In this document: positions 55,051 through 63,724 of the stretch, in pieces
Numbering within the stretch: the first letter of the stretch is position 1
How the letters are laid out: the number at the start of each line of letters is the position of its first letter
NCBI RefSeq assembly: GCF_900086705.1
Contig: NZ_LT575483.1
Location: 435,166-499,165 of the forward strand
DNA: 64,000 nt
Direction of reading: 5' to 3'
DNA from: Massilibacillus massiliensis
GTDB taxonomy: Bacteria; Bacillota; Negativicutes; FLKF01
The notes under the pieces: generated by a model
Seen by the model: the letters and a program-made list of their open reading frames with translations, nothing else
The model's database searches: none
Told to the model about the DNA's origin: nothing
Translations under genes and position numbers: made by a program

Positions 55051-55395
55051 CTAATAAAAAAATATTAAAACTCCAATTACAACTGCTGCTATACTTGCGA
55101 TCAATACTGCACCTGCTGTGATATCTTTAATAATTTTAGCCATTGGATGAAACTCTGGTGATATCAGATCTATGATCAATTCAATAGCTGTATTGATCAT
55201 CTCCAAAACTAAAACGCTCATCACTGTAAGCAATAAAATGTACCATTGATAACGCTCCAGTTCATAATACCATGCACAAAGAAAAACAAGCAGTGCTGCA
55301 ATTCCATGAATTTGATAATTACGTTCATTTCGCAGACAATACCAAATTCCACGCAATGCATAACGGAAGGATTCAAAAACATTTGCACTTTTCAT
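55051..55395 (-). CDS. dgkA: Undecaprenol / diacylglycerol kinase
   Basis: This 114-residue protein has three transmembrane helices and the family core RYALRGIWYCLRNERNYQIH with the conserved EMINTAIELIIDLI motif. In Firmicutes this enzyme usually phosphorylates undecaprenol to recycle the wall lipid carrier. The ATG lies four bases after the ybeY stop. Confidence 0.95.
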   Translation of the reverse strand: MKSANVFESFRYALRGIWYCLRNERNYQIHGIAALLVFLCAWYYELERYQWYILLLTVMSVLVLEMINTAIELIIDLISPEFHPMAKIIKDITAGAVLIASIAAVVIGVLIFFY

Positions 55396-55398
55396 CGT

Positions 55399-55863
55399 CT
55401 ATTCTCTAGAAATGCCTAAATGCTGTAATACATATTCTTCCTCTTTGCGCATTTCTTTACGGTCTTCCTCATCAATATGATCATATCCTAACAAATGCAT
55501 CATTCCGTGCACAGTCAAAAATGCTACCTCACGTTCTACACTATGACCATACGCTTCCGCCTGCTCAACTGCCCGCTCAATTGAAATAAGAATATCGCCA
55601 AGCATGTTAATTTCCGGTCCATCAATGATTTGAGGTTCTTCGCCTTCATTTAAAGCGAACGAAATTACATCTGTGGCAGCATCTTTATTTCGATATTCAC
55701 GATTAATTTGTTGTATATGCGTATTATTTGTCAACGTTACACTCACTTCTGCCGTCCCTAAATCATACAACTCTGCAGTTTTATTTATTACTTTCCTCAC
55801 TGTCTCCTCTATCTTCGGCATGACCGTCACTTCCGGTGGAAAGTTGCTTAATATTACTTCCAT
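55399..55863 (-). CDS. ybeY: Endoribonuclease YbeY
   Basis: YbeY is a zinc-dependent RNase for 16S rRNA 3'-end maturation. The 154-residue product has the metal-binding HGMMHLLGYDH motif (three His) and ATDVISFALNEGEEPQI. The ATG follows GAGGAAAAG. It overlaps the 3' end of pgpH by 83 bases, a longer overlap than elsewhere in this window; a later start at 55821 is possible but would trim the family's N-terminal strand. Confidence 0.95.
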   Translation of the reverse strand: MEVILSNFPPEVTVMPKIEETVRKVINKTAELYDLGTAEVSVTLTNNTHIQQINREYRNKDAATDVISFALNEGEEPQIIDGPEINMLGDILISIERAVEQAEAYGHSVEREVAFLTVHGMMHLLGYDHIDEEDRKEMRKEEEYVLQHLGISRE

Positions 55864-57961
55864 TCTTACTTTTCCTCTCTATTTCTTTGATCGAATCTGG
55901 ATATTCTATACGTGAATGAAACATACTGGATAAAATACGAAGATAGACATCGCCGATTTGCGTTAAATCTCGCAACGTCAAATTACATTCATCAAATTGT
56001 CCATCATTCAATCTCTCGCGAATAATTTTACGCACCATAGCTTCAATGCGATTGGCATTCGGTTTACTGATAGAACGAACCGCAGCCTCGCACGCATCCG
56101 CAATCATGATAAGTGCCGCCTCTTTTGTCTGCGGTTTTGGTCCTTCATACCGAAAATCAGACTCAATGATACACTCACTATGATCCCCCTCTGTTGCCCG
56201 CCGATAAAAATATGAAGCAAGTAGAGTGCCATGATGTTGCGCTACAATATCAGATATCACTTTTGGCAGCTTATATTCACGACATAACTCTAATCCATCT
56301 TTCACATGAGAAGTTATAATCAAAGTACTTAAAGTTGGTGCGATTTTATCATGTGGATTTTCTCCGCCAAATTGATTTTCTACAAAAAAGTAGGGTCTCT
56401 TTATTTTACCGATATCATGATAATAAGCACCCACCCGGACTGTCACTGGATCCGCACCAATCACATCAGCCGCTGCCTCTGCAAGATTTCCCAGCAAGAC
56501 ACTATGATGATAAGTTCCCGGTGCTTCAAGCAGCAAACGCTGCATAAGTGGATGATTGGATTGACCAAGCTCCAGCAATTTAATTGGTGTAGTTACATTA
56601 AAAGCATGCTCTAAATAAGGTAAAATTCCTGTAGTGATGATGACAGATCCAATCCCATTCACTACCCCTAGCAAGCATTGCATCGAAAGCTCATAAGAAT
56701 CAACCTGTATCATTAATCCAGTCGCACCAATGACTAAAAAATTGACAATGGCAATCCAAATGCCTGTCATCGTCAAACTATAACCATGTGCCATTTTCGC
56801 CACATTATAAACGCCTACAGTACTGCTCAAAAGCGCTGCTGCTACTGCACGTAAATCATAGTTTACAATCAAGCCAAACAGCATTGCAAGCGCTAAGCTT
56901 ACGACCATACCAACACGTGGATTAATTAAAATTGCTGTCAGTAATGCCCCCGTAGCAATAGGTGCTACAAAATAAGAATAATAATGCACGACTTTAGCCA
57001 AAGCCAGCGCAATAAGAATGATCAAACTAAGTAAAAGCAATAACAGATTTTTCTCATAAACTGCATGTTCAAACTTATAAATAAACAGTAGTAATATCGA
57101 CATAACCACAATAACAAAAACCGTTAAACCAATCATACGCTGTTCATTCAATTGCCCTTTATGCAGCCCAACTTCATCCATCATATTAATTTGAGATGCT
57201 GTGATAATGTCACCCCGTCGAACAATAACTTGTCCCTTCCGAACAGTCTCTCGTACCGGTTCCACACTTGCAACTGCAGCTTGCTTTCGTTTTTCAGTCT
57301 CTTTCACATTTAAGATAACATTTGACACTAAAAATTTATCGACTAAATTTTTTACAATAATTTTTTGATTTTCATCTAAGTCAAGTTCCTTTACCTCAAG
57401 CGCAATATATTTTTTTGCAGTTTCTAGATCATCCCCATGTACACCACGCTGTAAGTATTTTCGCAAAATCGCTAAACTGCTTTCTCGTACTCCTGCAGAC
57501 TCCTTCACTTCAAACTGGACTAAAATATCCAAGGTTTCTTCCGTTAATGATAAATTTTGCAAATTTGCTAAAAATTTTTGTTTTACATCTTCCTTCGAAA
57601 GAGATTCGCCTTCATGTGCACTTTGCAATACGTTAAAAATCGTATTGATTTCATCTTCTGCCTTCACCAACACTGTAACATCCAAATCATACACATCAGC
57701 AACACTCGCTAAAACATTATCCTCTAATTTTTTTGTTTTTACCGTATCAATGTAAGATACAGTACGCGATGCAATAATATCACGATCACTTACTTGTCCC
57801 TCTTCAACAGCTACTTTATCTGATATGATATCAACAGCAATGATCACGACAAATAAAAGCAAAAATACTACACCTAGAAAGATCCGTGTCATCGCACGTC
57901 TAGTTCGTAGTTTCTCTAACTTTAATAAAAACAACCGCAAGTATGAATTTATAAAATGCAA
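55781..57961 (-). CDS. pgpH: Membrane HD-domain c-di-AMP phosphodiesterase PgpH
   Basis: The 726-residue protein has one N-terminal membrane helix, a large extracellular 7TMR-HDED domain (residues about 50-260), seven transmembrane helices (about 270-460) and a cytoplasmic HD domain with H515-D516 in GAYYHDIGKIKRP and a second HH pair in AQHHGTLLASYF. Proteins of this type degrade c-di-AMP. The start is TTG, seven bases after AGGTG. It lies between phoH and ybeY, as Bacillus yqfF. The c-di-AMP riboswitch at 33.7 kb is in the same signalling network. Confidence 0.95.
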   Translation of the reverse strand: MHFINSYLRLFLLKLEKLRTRRAMTRIFLGVVFLLLFVVIIAVDIISDKVAVEEGQVSDRDIIASRTVSYIDTVKTKKLEDNVLASVADVYDLDVTVLVKAEDEINTIFNVLQSAHEGESLSKEDVKQKFLANLQNLSLTEETLDILVQFEVKESAGVRESSLAILRKYLQRGVHGDDLETAKKYIALEVKELDLDENQKIIVKNLVDKFLVSNVILNVKETEKRKQAAVASVEPVRETVRKGQVIVRRGDIITASQINMMDEVGLHKGQLNEQRMIGLTVFVIVVMSILLLFIYKFEHAVYEKNLLLLLLSLIILIALALAKVVHYYSYFVAPIATGALLTAILINPRVGMVVSLALAMLFGLIVNYDLRAVAAALLSSTVGVYNVAKMAHGYSLTMTGIWIAIVNFLVIGATGLMIQVDSYELSMQCLLGVVNGIGSVIITTGILPYLEHAFNVTTPIKLLELGQSNHPLMQRLLLEAPGTYHHSVLLGNLAEAAADVIGADPVTVRVGAYYHDIGKIKRPYFFVENQFGGENPHDKIAPTLSTLIITSHVKDGLELCREYKLPKVISDIVAQHHGTLLASYFYRRATEGDHSECIIESDFRYEGPKPQTKEAALIMIADACEAAVRSISKPNANRIEAMVRKIIRERLNDGQFDECNLTLRDLTQIGDVYLRILSSMFHSRIEYPDSIKEIERKSKNGSNIKQLSTGSDGHAEDRGDSEESNK

Positions 57962-57976
57962 TCAAAATCACCTGCC

Positions 57977-58960
57977 TTACTTTTCTGCTTGCATCGCATT
58001 TTTTCTCTCATATGTATCATAAGCCCGAATAATCCGCCCTACAACTTCATGTCGAATTACATCACTGTCGGTAAGATGAATACAGCCTACCCCATCTATA
58101 TTCGATAAAACCATTTGAGCCTCCGTTAAACCAGATAACATCCCCTTAGGTAAATCCGTTTGCGTCAAATCTCCAGTCACTACCATTTTGGAACCGAACC
58201 CCAACCTTGTCAAAAACATCTTCATCTGCTTCGTCGTCGTATTTTGCGCTTCATCCAGAATAACAAAAGAATCATCAAGCGTTCGTCCGCGCATATACGC
58301 AAGCGGCGCTACCTCGATGATATTTTTAGCCATAAATTTTTGATAAGTTTCAGCTCCTAAAATATCATATAGTGCATCGTATAAAGGTCTTAAATACGGA
58401 TCGACTTTATCTTGTAGATCACCAGGCAAAAAACCAAGTCGCTCACCAGCTTCCACAGCAGGCCTTGTTAGAATAATACGCTGCACTTCTTTATTGCGCA
58501 GTGCAGCTACTGCCATCACTACGGCAAGGTAAGTTTTTCCTGTACCAGCCGGACCTATTCCAAATGTAATATAATTTTGTTTAATCGCATTTAAATAAAC
58601 ACGCTGCCCTAATGTTTTTGCCTTTATCTGCCTGCCTTTAGCGGTAACTAAAATGATATCACGAAATAAATCATGCAAACTACTTTCTTGATTATTTTGC
58701 ACTAAATTAATACTATAGAGGATCTCATGCATAGTAATCGTATTTCCTTGATTATATAGAAACAAAAGCTCCTGTAAGAGCTTTTCTAACTTTAAAACCT
58801 CACTTGCTTCTCCTTTCATGATGACTTCATCACCACGACTCGTTATTTTACAATCAAATTTTTCACAAAACACATGCATATATTCATCATTATGCCCCAA
58901 TAGCGCTAATGCTGTACTTTTATCTTTTAACTGAAAACTTTTCTCCAAAAATTCTTGCAA
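57977..58960 (-). CDS. phoH: PhoH-family ATPase
   Basis: The 327-residue protein has Walker A GPAGTGKTYLAVV, the ALRNKEVQRIILTRPAVEAG block, PLAYMRGRTLDDSFVILDEAQN (Walker B) and the sensor TGDLTQTDLP, with an N-terminal KH-like segment. PhoH proteins are predicted RNA-acting ATPases. The start is TTG, ten bases after GGAGG. It lies between yqfD and pgpH, as in Bacillus. Confidence 0.96.
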   Translation of the reverse strand: MQEFLEKSFQLKDKSTALALLGHNDEYMHVFCEKFDCKITSRGDEVIMKGEASEVLKLEKLLQELLFLYNQGNTITMHEILYSINLVQNNQESSLHDLFRDIILVTAKGRQIKAKTLGQRVYLNAIKQNYITFGIGPAGTGKTYLAVVMAVAALRNKEVQRIILTRPAVEAGERLGFLPGDLQDKVDPYLRPLYDALYDILGAETYQKFMAKNIIEVAPLAYMRGRTLDDSFVILDEAQNTTTKQMKMFLTRLGFGSKMVVTGDLTQTDLPKGMLSGLTEAQMVLSNIDGVGCIHLTDSDVIRHEVVGRIIRAYDTYERKNAMQAEK

Positions 58961-58972
58961 AACTCGTCCTCC

Positions 58973-60148
58973 TTATTCTTCATTATATTGGTTATACATC
59001 CCAATCAGCTCTTCCGTTTCTATTACAAGTTTTACTCGTATTAAATTACGATCTTCTTCTGGCTCCAGCAATGTAACCTTCTGTGCTACTACATAAGCAT
59101 CGCGCGGAATTTGCATACTATTCTCGGTTAAAGCTTCACGCGCAGCAGTATCCTCCGCTTCTATTTCATCCAATACAATCGTATTGGCCTCCAATTCACG
59201 ATAAACATCTATAATAGTTTCGACAACAAAGTCATGATTCCTCCACCAAAGCAGATTTTTACGAATAACCTCATGCTCGTACGCTGCAAAAGTATTTAGA
59301 TTGGCCCGTTTTAAATCAATTACATTGCCACAAAAATTCATTTTAATCCCGAACTCTGAATTTCCTGTTAAGGTATACTGTGTTTCTTCTAATTTAGATT
59401 CTCCAATGCTTTCATATTGAATACGCGCCTTTACAATACCTTTGGCACGGATTACTTCACTATTCTTCCCAATTCCCTTGATTAATACATCACCCACATT
59501 TACATAATCACCTGCAGCGACCTTACTCTCCCCTAATATAGGAATGCACTCACTAATAATTCCTGCTTTACTGGCAATCAAATCCGCCGGTGATTTATCT
59601 TCCTGCTCCGCTGTCACTTTTTCAACGACCTCAACAATAGCTCTTGTACCCGTAAAATGGATGCCAACCCAAGCAACCTCGGGAATAGATAATAAAATTT
59701 CTTTTTCAAGCTCTTTTGTTTTAACTTCTTCTTTTTTATTCCCTACACGCAAGCCCTTTGCTTCTATAATATGCTGAATTCTTTTTGTTGGAATATTTTT
59801 CAAACCCGCAACATCGATAAACCAAATATAACTGCTCAATATATAAATTGCAATCATAAAGACAACTGCACCATAAAGAAATATCCTGCGTTTTTTTAGA
59901 CGTTTTATAAAAAAGGGAAAACCGTAAGAATCTATCACTGTGATTTTTACTTCGGTTTTCCTCACAACATCACGAATGCGAAAAAAATCGCTAAGTGACA
60001 GCCAAATAAATACACATCCGTCTAGCTTTCTTACACCCCATAATTGCATCTGCTTTGTCATACAAAGATTCATAAATCGTTCTTGATTTTCACCTTGTAC
60101 TTTGATCTTCACTGCACCTTGCATATAGCTAGAAATTTTATGTGTCAT
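58973..60148 (-). CDS. yqfD: Sporulation protein YqfD
   Basis: The 391-residue protein has one transmembrane helix near residues 83-105 (FLYGAVVFMIAIYILSSYIW), the N-terminal VQGENQERFMNLCMTKQM-type region, and an outer domain (GLRVGNKKEEVKTKELEKEI; WVGIHFTGTRAIVEVVEKV; VNVGDVLIKG). This is the mother-cell sporulation protein YqfD, related to SpoIV-type proteins. The start is the ATG at 60146-60148, nine bases after GGAGG, overlapping yqfC by 11 bases. Confidence 0.93.
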   Translation of the reverse strand: MTHKISSYMQGAVKIKVQGENQERFMNLCMTKQMQLWGVRKLDGCVFIWLSLSDFFRIRDVVRKTEVKITVIDSYGFPFFIKRLKKRRIFLYGAVVFMIAIYILSSYIWFIDVAGLKNIPTKRIQHIIEAKGLRVGNKKEEVKTKELEKEILLSIPEVAWVGIHFTGTRAIVEVVEKVTAEQEDKSPADLIASKAGIISECIPILGESKVAAGDYVNVGDVLIKGIGKNSEVIRAKGIVKARIQYESIGESKLEETQYTLTGNSEFGIKMNFCGNVIDLKRANLNTFAAYEHEVIRKNLLWWRNHDFVVETIIDVYRELEANTIVLDEIEAEDTAAREALTENSMQIPRDAYVVAQKVTLLEPEEDRNLIRVKLVIETEELIGMYNQYNEE

Positions 60149-60410
60149 ATTTGAGTTCCTCCACACTTCCTTCAATTAAAATCTGTTCCTTCTGTAAATG
60201 CCCTAATGTCAGCTTCTCTCCACGCACACATAAACAACCTTGGCTTAGATTAATTCGGATACAAGAAGAGGTGTATTCAATAATGCCACGATGATTTTCT
60301 ACCAAAAGCTGTTGATTTCCAAGCATGATAATTCGTGGTAAATCAAAAACAATATCGTCTGGCAAATCCAAAGCTTTTGCCAAACGTACCAATTTACTCC
60401 GCCTACGCAT
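60138..60410 (-). CDS. yqfC: Sporulation protein YqfC
   Basis: The 90-residue product shows LVRLAKALDLPDDIVFDLPR, IIMLGNQQLLVENHRGIIEY and INLSQGCLCVRGEKLTLGHL, the YabP/YqfC family core found in spore formers. The ATG at 60408-60410 follows AAGGGG. It starts a new transcript after a terminator and behind a SigE-like promoter, and is followed by yqfD with overlap. Confidence 0.93.
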   Translation of the reverse strand: MRRRSKLVRLAKALDLPDDIVFDLPRIIMLGNQQLLVENHRGIIEYTSSCIRINLSQGCLCVRGEKLTLGHLQKEQILIEGSVEELKYDT

Positions 60411-60431
60411 TTCCCTCACCCCTTCATACTA

Positions 60432-60459
60432 TATGTATGCAAAAATACATAACCTATCA
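60432..60459 (-). promoter_or_regulatory. SigE-like promoter of yqfC-yqfD
   Basis: On the minus strand CATACATA (60432-60439) matches the SigE -10 pattern CATACANT, and TGATAGG (60453-60459) lies 13 bases upstream in the -35 position. The yqfC start is only about 20 bases downstream. In Bacillus yqfC-yqfD is mother-cell expressed, which agrees. Confidence 0.6.
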
Positions 60460-60462
60460 CAC

Positions 60463-60496
60463 AAAAAAGTAGACGCTACAAAATGTAACGTCTACT
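60463..60496 (-). terminator. Terminator after the nfeD-floA cluster
   Basis: On the minus strand AGTAGACG pairs with CGTCTACT around a 13-base segment that itself can extend the stem (TTACA with TGTAG), then TTTTTT. It separates the 147-residue unknown gene from yqfC. Confidence 0.88.
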
Positions 60497-60548
60497 CAAT
60501 TTCCAAATAAACTATGGACAGATAATTTAGGAACAAAGTTCATTGAAG

Positions 60549-60992
60549 CTAGGTGTCCCGCCGCGTACGCGTACGCATATATTGATAAGCCTTTGGGGGC
60601 TGTAATATTTGTGTATAACAAATTGCATTAAAGAGAGCATCCGGACGAAGATCTAGCGGTTTTAGCGTTTTCTCTTTCGTCTCGACAAACGGTGCCTGTA
60701 TTTCCTCGTCCTGCTTTTTAGGATTTTTCAACGCTTCTGAATACTTCATCATGCTCTGCACAGCAGCTGTTGACATCTCTGGCTCACGATACACAACTGG
60801 CGTTTCCGTTTTAGGCGGTGCACTTTTTATCGGCGGAATAAGAATTGGGGACGGTTTTTTCTTTTCCCCGGTTTTCTGCTTGTAATCAGTTTCCCCCGGC
60901 AAATTCGTTTTTTGTTTCTTTTTTTTGCCCTCAACTGCATCTGCGATAAGACTGAAAACAATAAAAGCAGCGATTAAAAAAATAATTTCCAT
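60549..60992 (-). CDS. Unknown membrane-anchored protein at the yqfB position
   Basis: I do not recognise this 147-residue protein. It has one N-terminal hydrophobic helix (MEIIFLIAAFIVFSLIADAV), then a long Lys/Pro/Glu-rich linker (residues 23-105), then a short conserved-looking end (PLDLRPDALFNAICYTQILQ, PPKAYQ) and an Arg-rich tail. It is five bases after floA, so it is probably cotranscribed with nfeD-floA and may act at flotillin membrane domains. That role is inference from location. Confidence 0.75.
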   Translation of the reverse strand: MEIIFLIAAFIVFSLIADAVEGKKKKQKTNLPGETDYKQKTGEKKKPSPILIPPIKSAPPKTETPVVYREPEMSTAAVQSMMKYSEALKNPKKQDEEIQAPFVETKEKTLKPLDLRPDALFNAICYTQILQPPKAYQYMRTRTRRDT

Positions 60993-60997
60993 ATGCG

Positions 60998-61993
60998 TTA
61001 CCGAACAGGAAGGTCATCATTTTGACCCTGCGAACCAGCTTTGCTAATAGCATCCCTCATCTGTGTATCCGCCTTAATATTATTCATATTATAATAATCC
61101 ATCACACCGATTCTGCCTTCACGAAGTGCTTCAGCCATGGCATGAGGAACCTCAGACTGTGCTTCAACAACTTTCGCACTCATTTCTTGTGTATAAGCCT
61201 TCATTTCCTGTTCTTTCGCTACCGCCATTGCGCGACGTTCTTCTGCTTTGGCCTGTGCAATTCGTTTATCAGCTTCCGCTTGATCTGTCATAAGTTCAGC
61301 ACCGATATTCCGTCCTACATCAACATCTGCGATATCAATCGAAAGAATTTCAAAGGCTGTTCCTGCATCTAAGCCTTTCTCCAAAACAGTTCTTGAAATA
61401 TGATCCGGATTTGCCAGTACATCTTTATGATCTCCCGAAGATCCAACAGTTGTTACAATGCCTTCACCAACTCTGGCTATAATAGTAGCCTCGCCAGCAC
61501 CACCAACCAATCGATCAATATTCGCACGAACTGTAACACGTGCTTTAATTTTCAATTCGATCCCATTTTGAGCAACAGCAGAAACTACAGGAGTCTCAAT
61601 CACCTTTGGATTAACACTCATCTGCACTGCCTCCAATACATCTCGACCAGCAAGATCAATCGCTGCAGAACGTTCAAAAGGCAATGGAATCTGTGCCCGA
61701 TGTGCTGCAATTAATGCATCAATCACGCGGTCAACATTACCACCAGCCAAGTAATGCGCTTCTAATTGATTTACAGTGACCTCAATTCCAGCTTTATTCG
61801 CTTTAATAAGCGGCATGACGATATGTCCCGGTGGAACACGACGTAATCTCATTCCCACCAAAGTAAAAATTCCAACTCTCACACCAGCCGCAATTGCGGA
61901 AATCCACAATCCCAATGGAACAAAGTGCAAGAAAACCATAACTGCACAAACGATTAAAATAAGTAAAAACCCTGATCCTACTAAATATTGCAA
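60998..61993 (-). CDS. floA: Flotillin-like protein FloA
   Basis: FloA organises functional membrane microdomains. The 331-residue protein has N-terminal membrane segments ([20 protein letters not shown]), the family region [20 protein letters not shown], and a long Glu/Ala coiled coil ([20 protein letters not shown]). The start is TTG at 61991-61993, seven bases after GGAGGG; the ATG at 62008 overlaps that site. It follows nfeD, its usual partner. Confidence 0.96.
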   Translation of the reverse strand: MQYLVGSGFLLILIVCAVMVFLHFVPLGLWISAIAAGVRVGIFTLVGMRLRRVPPGHIVMPLIKANKAGIEVTVNQLEAHYLAGGNVDRVIDALIAAHRAQIPLPFERSAAIDLAGRDVLEAVQMSVNPKVIETPVVSAVAQNGIELKIKARVTVRANIDRLVGGAGEATIIARVGEGIVTTVGSSGDHKDVLANPDHISRTVLEKGLDAGTAFEILSIDIADVDVGRNIGAELMTDQAEADKRIAQAKAEERRAMAVAKEQEMKAYTQEMSAKVVEAQSEVPHAMAEALREGRIGVMDYYNMNNIKADTQMRDAISKAGSQGQNDDLPVR

Positions 61994-62053
61994 AACCAAT
62001 CCCTCCATTTTAAATTAAATTTATCATAAATTGTCTAAATTAAATCACGTCCA

Positions 62054-62722
62054 TCAGCTTTCCTCTTTTTCTTCCTGTACCATTTCGTGTATTTGTCTTA
62101 CAACAATACGACTCCCATTGATTGCAACCACTTGTACTTTTGCATTCTTTTCAATGTATCGGCCTTCAGACACAACATCCAGTTTTGTATGATTCACCAA
62201 GGCAGTCCCGGCCGGACGAAGTTCCGTAATAACAATACCTTCCTTGCCCAGAAATGCACTATAATCTTTTGCACTGTTATATCCTTTACTCTCTGCTGAC
62301 GTATCTTTTAAAATAATCTTTGTCCATAATTTACTTGAAGGCAATCTTCTCATTAGCAAGGCAAACGCTATAATTGCAATAGCTAAACTAATAAGAAGTA
62401 TATAAATAGCCGAACTACCTCCACCAAGTGCTAATATAAAGCTGTATAACACAGCGACAACGCCAATCCCGGCAAATATGCCAACACTTGGCGTAAGCAG
62501 TTCTATAACAATAAACAAAATGCCAAGCAAAAATACAGCAATTTCAAAAAAACTTACCATGCCCGTCACAAATTGACTAAAAAAGAATAACCCTGCTGCA
62601 ATGACACCAAATAATGCACCAATCCCCATACCAGCAGTTTTTATTTCAACAAGCAGCGATAAAAAGATAATCGTAATTAATAGTATTTTTATCATTGGCA
62701 AGCCCCAAATCTCTGGCGGCAT
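62054..62722 (-). CDS. NfeD-family membrane protein
   Basis: The 222-residue protein has about five transmembrane helices (residues 10-125) and a C-terminal OB-fold NfeD domain (FLGKEGIVITELRPAGTALV, VVSEGRYIEKNAKVQVV, NGSRIVVRQI). The long ClpP-like protease domain of large NfeD proteins is absent. It is encoded directly before floA, the standard pairing. The ATG follows GGGAGG. Confidence 0.92.
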   Translation of the reverse strand: MPPEIWGLPMIKILLITIIFLSLLVEIKTAGMGIGALFGVIAAGLFFFSQFVTGMVSFFEIAVFLLGILFIVIELLTPSVGIFAGIGVVAVLYSFILALGGGSSAIYILLISLAIAIIAFALLMRRLPSSKLWTKIILKDTSAESKGYNSAKDYSAFLGKEGIVITELRPAGTALVNHTKLDVVSEGRYIEKNAKVQVVAINGSRIVVRQIHEMVQEEKEES

Positions 62723-62864
62723 ACGATAAAATCCTCCCTTCGATTAGATATACTTTATAGAGTATACACAAAATACATCTCTTCATCCGACGATAAAAAT
62801 TATTTTAATAAACTTCTTATCCCTAAAAATAAAACTTTTTTAAATCGTCCCTGTAAAACTGTAT

Positions 62865-62899
62865 ACTTTATTAAACTATATCTTGATAAATTCCCTGCT
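62865..62899 (-). repeat. Second, diverged copy of dispersed element upstream of nfeD
   Basis: The minus strand reads AGCAGGGAATTTATCAAGAT then ATAGTTTAATAAAG. It shares the AGCAGG-AATTTATCAA half with the neighbouring copy, but the TCGAAT half is degenerate (TTTAAT). Confidence 0.4.
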
Positions 62900-62905
62900 T
62901 TTATA

Positions 62906-62935
62906 CTATTCCACAAATATTTGATAAATTCCTAC
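62906..62935 (-). repeat. Copy of dispersed element upstream of nfeD
   Basis: The minus strand reads GTAGGAATTTATCAAATATT then TGTGGAATAG. It matches the copies at 33808-33840 and 47174-47207 in layout, with GTGGAAT replacing GTCGAAT. Confidence 0.5.
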
Positions 62936-62940
62936 ATATA

Positions 62941-62975
62941 AAAAATAAAATCCAGCACTTTTAAAGTACTGGATT
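62941..62975 (-). terminator. Terminator after yqeY
   Basis: On the minus strand AATCCAGTACTTT pairs with AAAGTGCTGGATT (one G-U pair) and is followed by TTATTTTTTAT, five bases after the yqeY stop. Confidence 0.88.
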
Positions 62976-62979
62976 CATT

Positions 62980-63432
62980 TTACTGATTTAATATTTCGCG
63001 CACAAGTGTATTTACTAACTTTCCATCTGCACGCCCTTTGACTTTTGGCATCAACACTGCCATTACTTTACCCATATCTTTTGGGGATGTAGCACCACTT
63101 GCAACCACAGCCTCATTAACTAAAGAACGAACTTCGGTTTCAGTTAATTGTTGAGGAAGATATGGCAATAATATTTCAATTTCCTGTTCAAGCTGATCAA
63201 CAAGATCTTGGCGATTCGCCTTCTTAAACTCATCCATTGAATCTCTGCGCATTTTTACTTCTTTAGAGATTATATCAAGAACCTCGTCTTCGGCAAGTTC
63301 TTTTTTATTATTGATCTCAACATTTTTGATAGCAGAACGAACCATACGAATCACAGAAAGACGTAATTTGCCTTCCTCTCTCGCCTTCATTGCCTGCTTC
63401 ATATCTTCAGTTAATTGATCCTTAAGAGACAT
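62980..63432 (-). CDS. yqeY: GatB/YqeY-domain protein
   Basis: The 150-residue protein has the N-terminal helical MSLKDQLTEDMKQAMKAREE and the C-terminal YqeY tail (SPKDMGKVMAVLMPKVKGRA, DGKLVNTLVREIL). This domain is shared with the tRNA amidotransferase subunit GatB, but the free protein's role is unclear. It is 24 bases after rpsU, as in Bacillus. The ATG follows GGAGG. Confidence 0.96.
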   Translation of the reverse strand: MSLKDQLTEDMKQAMKAREEGKLRLSVIRMVRSAIKNVEINNKKELAEDEVLDIISKEVKMRRDSMDEFKKANRQDLVDQLEQEIEILLPYLPQQLTETEVRSLVNEAVVASGATSPKDMGKVMAVLMPKVKGRADGKLVNTLVREILNQ

Positions 63433-63456
63433 ATTTTAATACCTCCGAAACGAAAT

Positions 63457-63636
63457 TTAAGCTTTAAATTTACGTTTACGTGCAGCTTCGGATTTTTTCT
63501 TGCGTTTTACACTAGGTTTTTCATAGTGTTCACGCTTTCTAACCTCAGCAAGAGTACCAGCTTTTTGACAAGTACGTTTAAATCTACGGAGTGCACTATC
63601 GATTGTTTCGTTTTTTCCAACTTTAACTTCTGACAT
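63457..63636 (-). CDS. rpsU: 30S ribosomal protein S21
   Basis: The minus strand encodes 59 residues beginning [20 protein letters not shown] and continuing [20 protein letters not shown], then a Lys/Arg-rich tail ending RKRKFKA. This is S21, which helps initiation by the small subunit. The start ATG follows GGGGGAAGAA. It heads the rpsU-yqeY transcript. Confidence 0.97.
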   Translation of the reverse strand: MSEVKVGKNETIDSALRRFKRTCQKAGTLAEVRKREHYEKPSVKRKKKSEAARKRKFKA

Positions 63637-63692
63637 CTATTCTTCCCCCCCTCCACTCGACATGGGAGTGTACTGCTTAACTACACCTAAAC

Positions 63693-63722
63693 ATTATACA
63701 TGAACTATAGTTTTATTGTCAA
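63693..63722 (-). promoter_or_regulatory. Promoter of rpsU-yqeY
   Basis: On the minus strand perfect TTGACA (63717-63722) and TATAAT (63693-63698) boxes are separated by 18 bases, just after the HIT gene stop codon. Confidence 0.85.
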
Positions 63723-63724
63723 CA

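Larger units (their letters stand above)
62723..62948 (-). other. AT-rich upstream region of nfeD
   Basis: No coding gene is seen. The minus strand holds the two element copies listed separately and likely the promoter of nfeD-floA, but I find no clear -35/-10 pair. A short near-palindrome (GTATAC with flanking repeats) lies close to nfeD. Confidence 0.4.
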
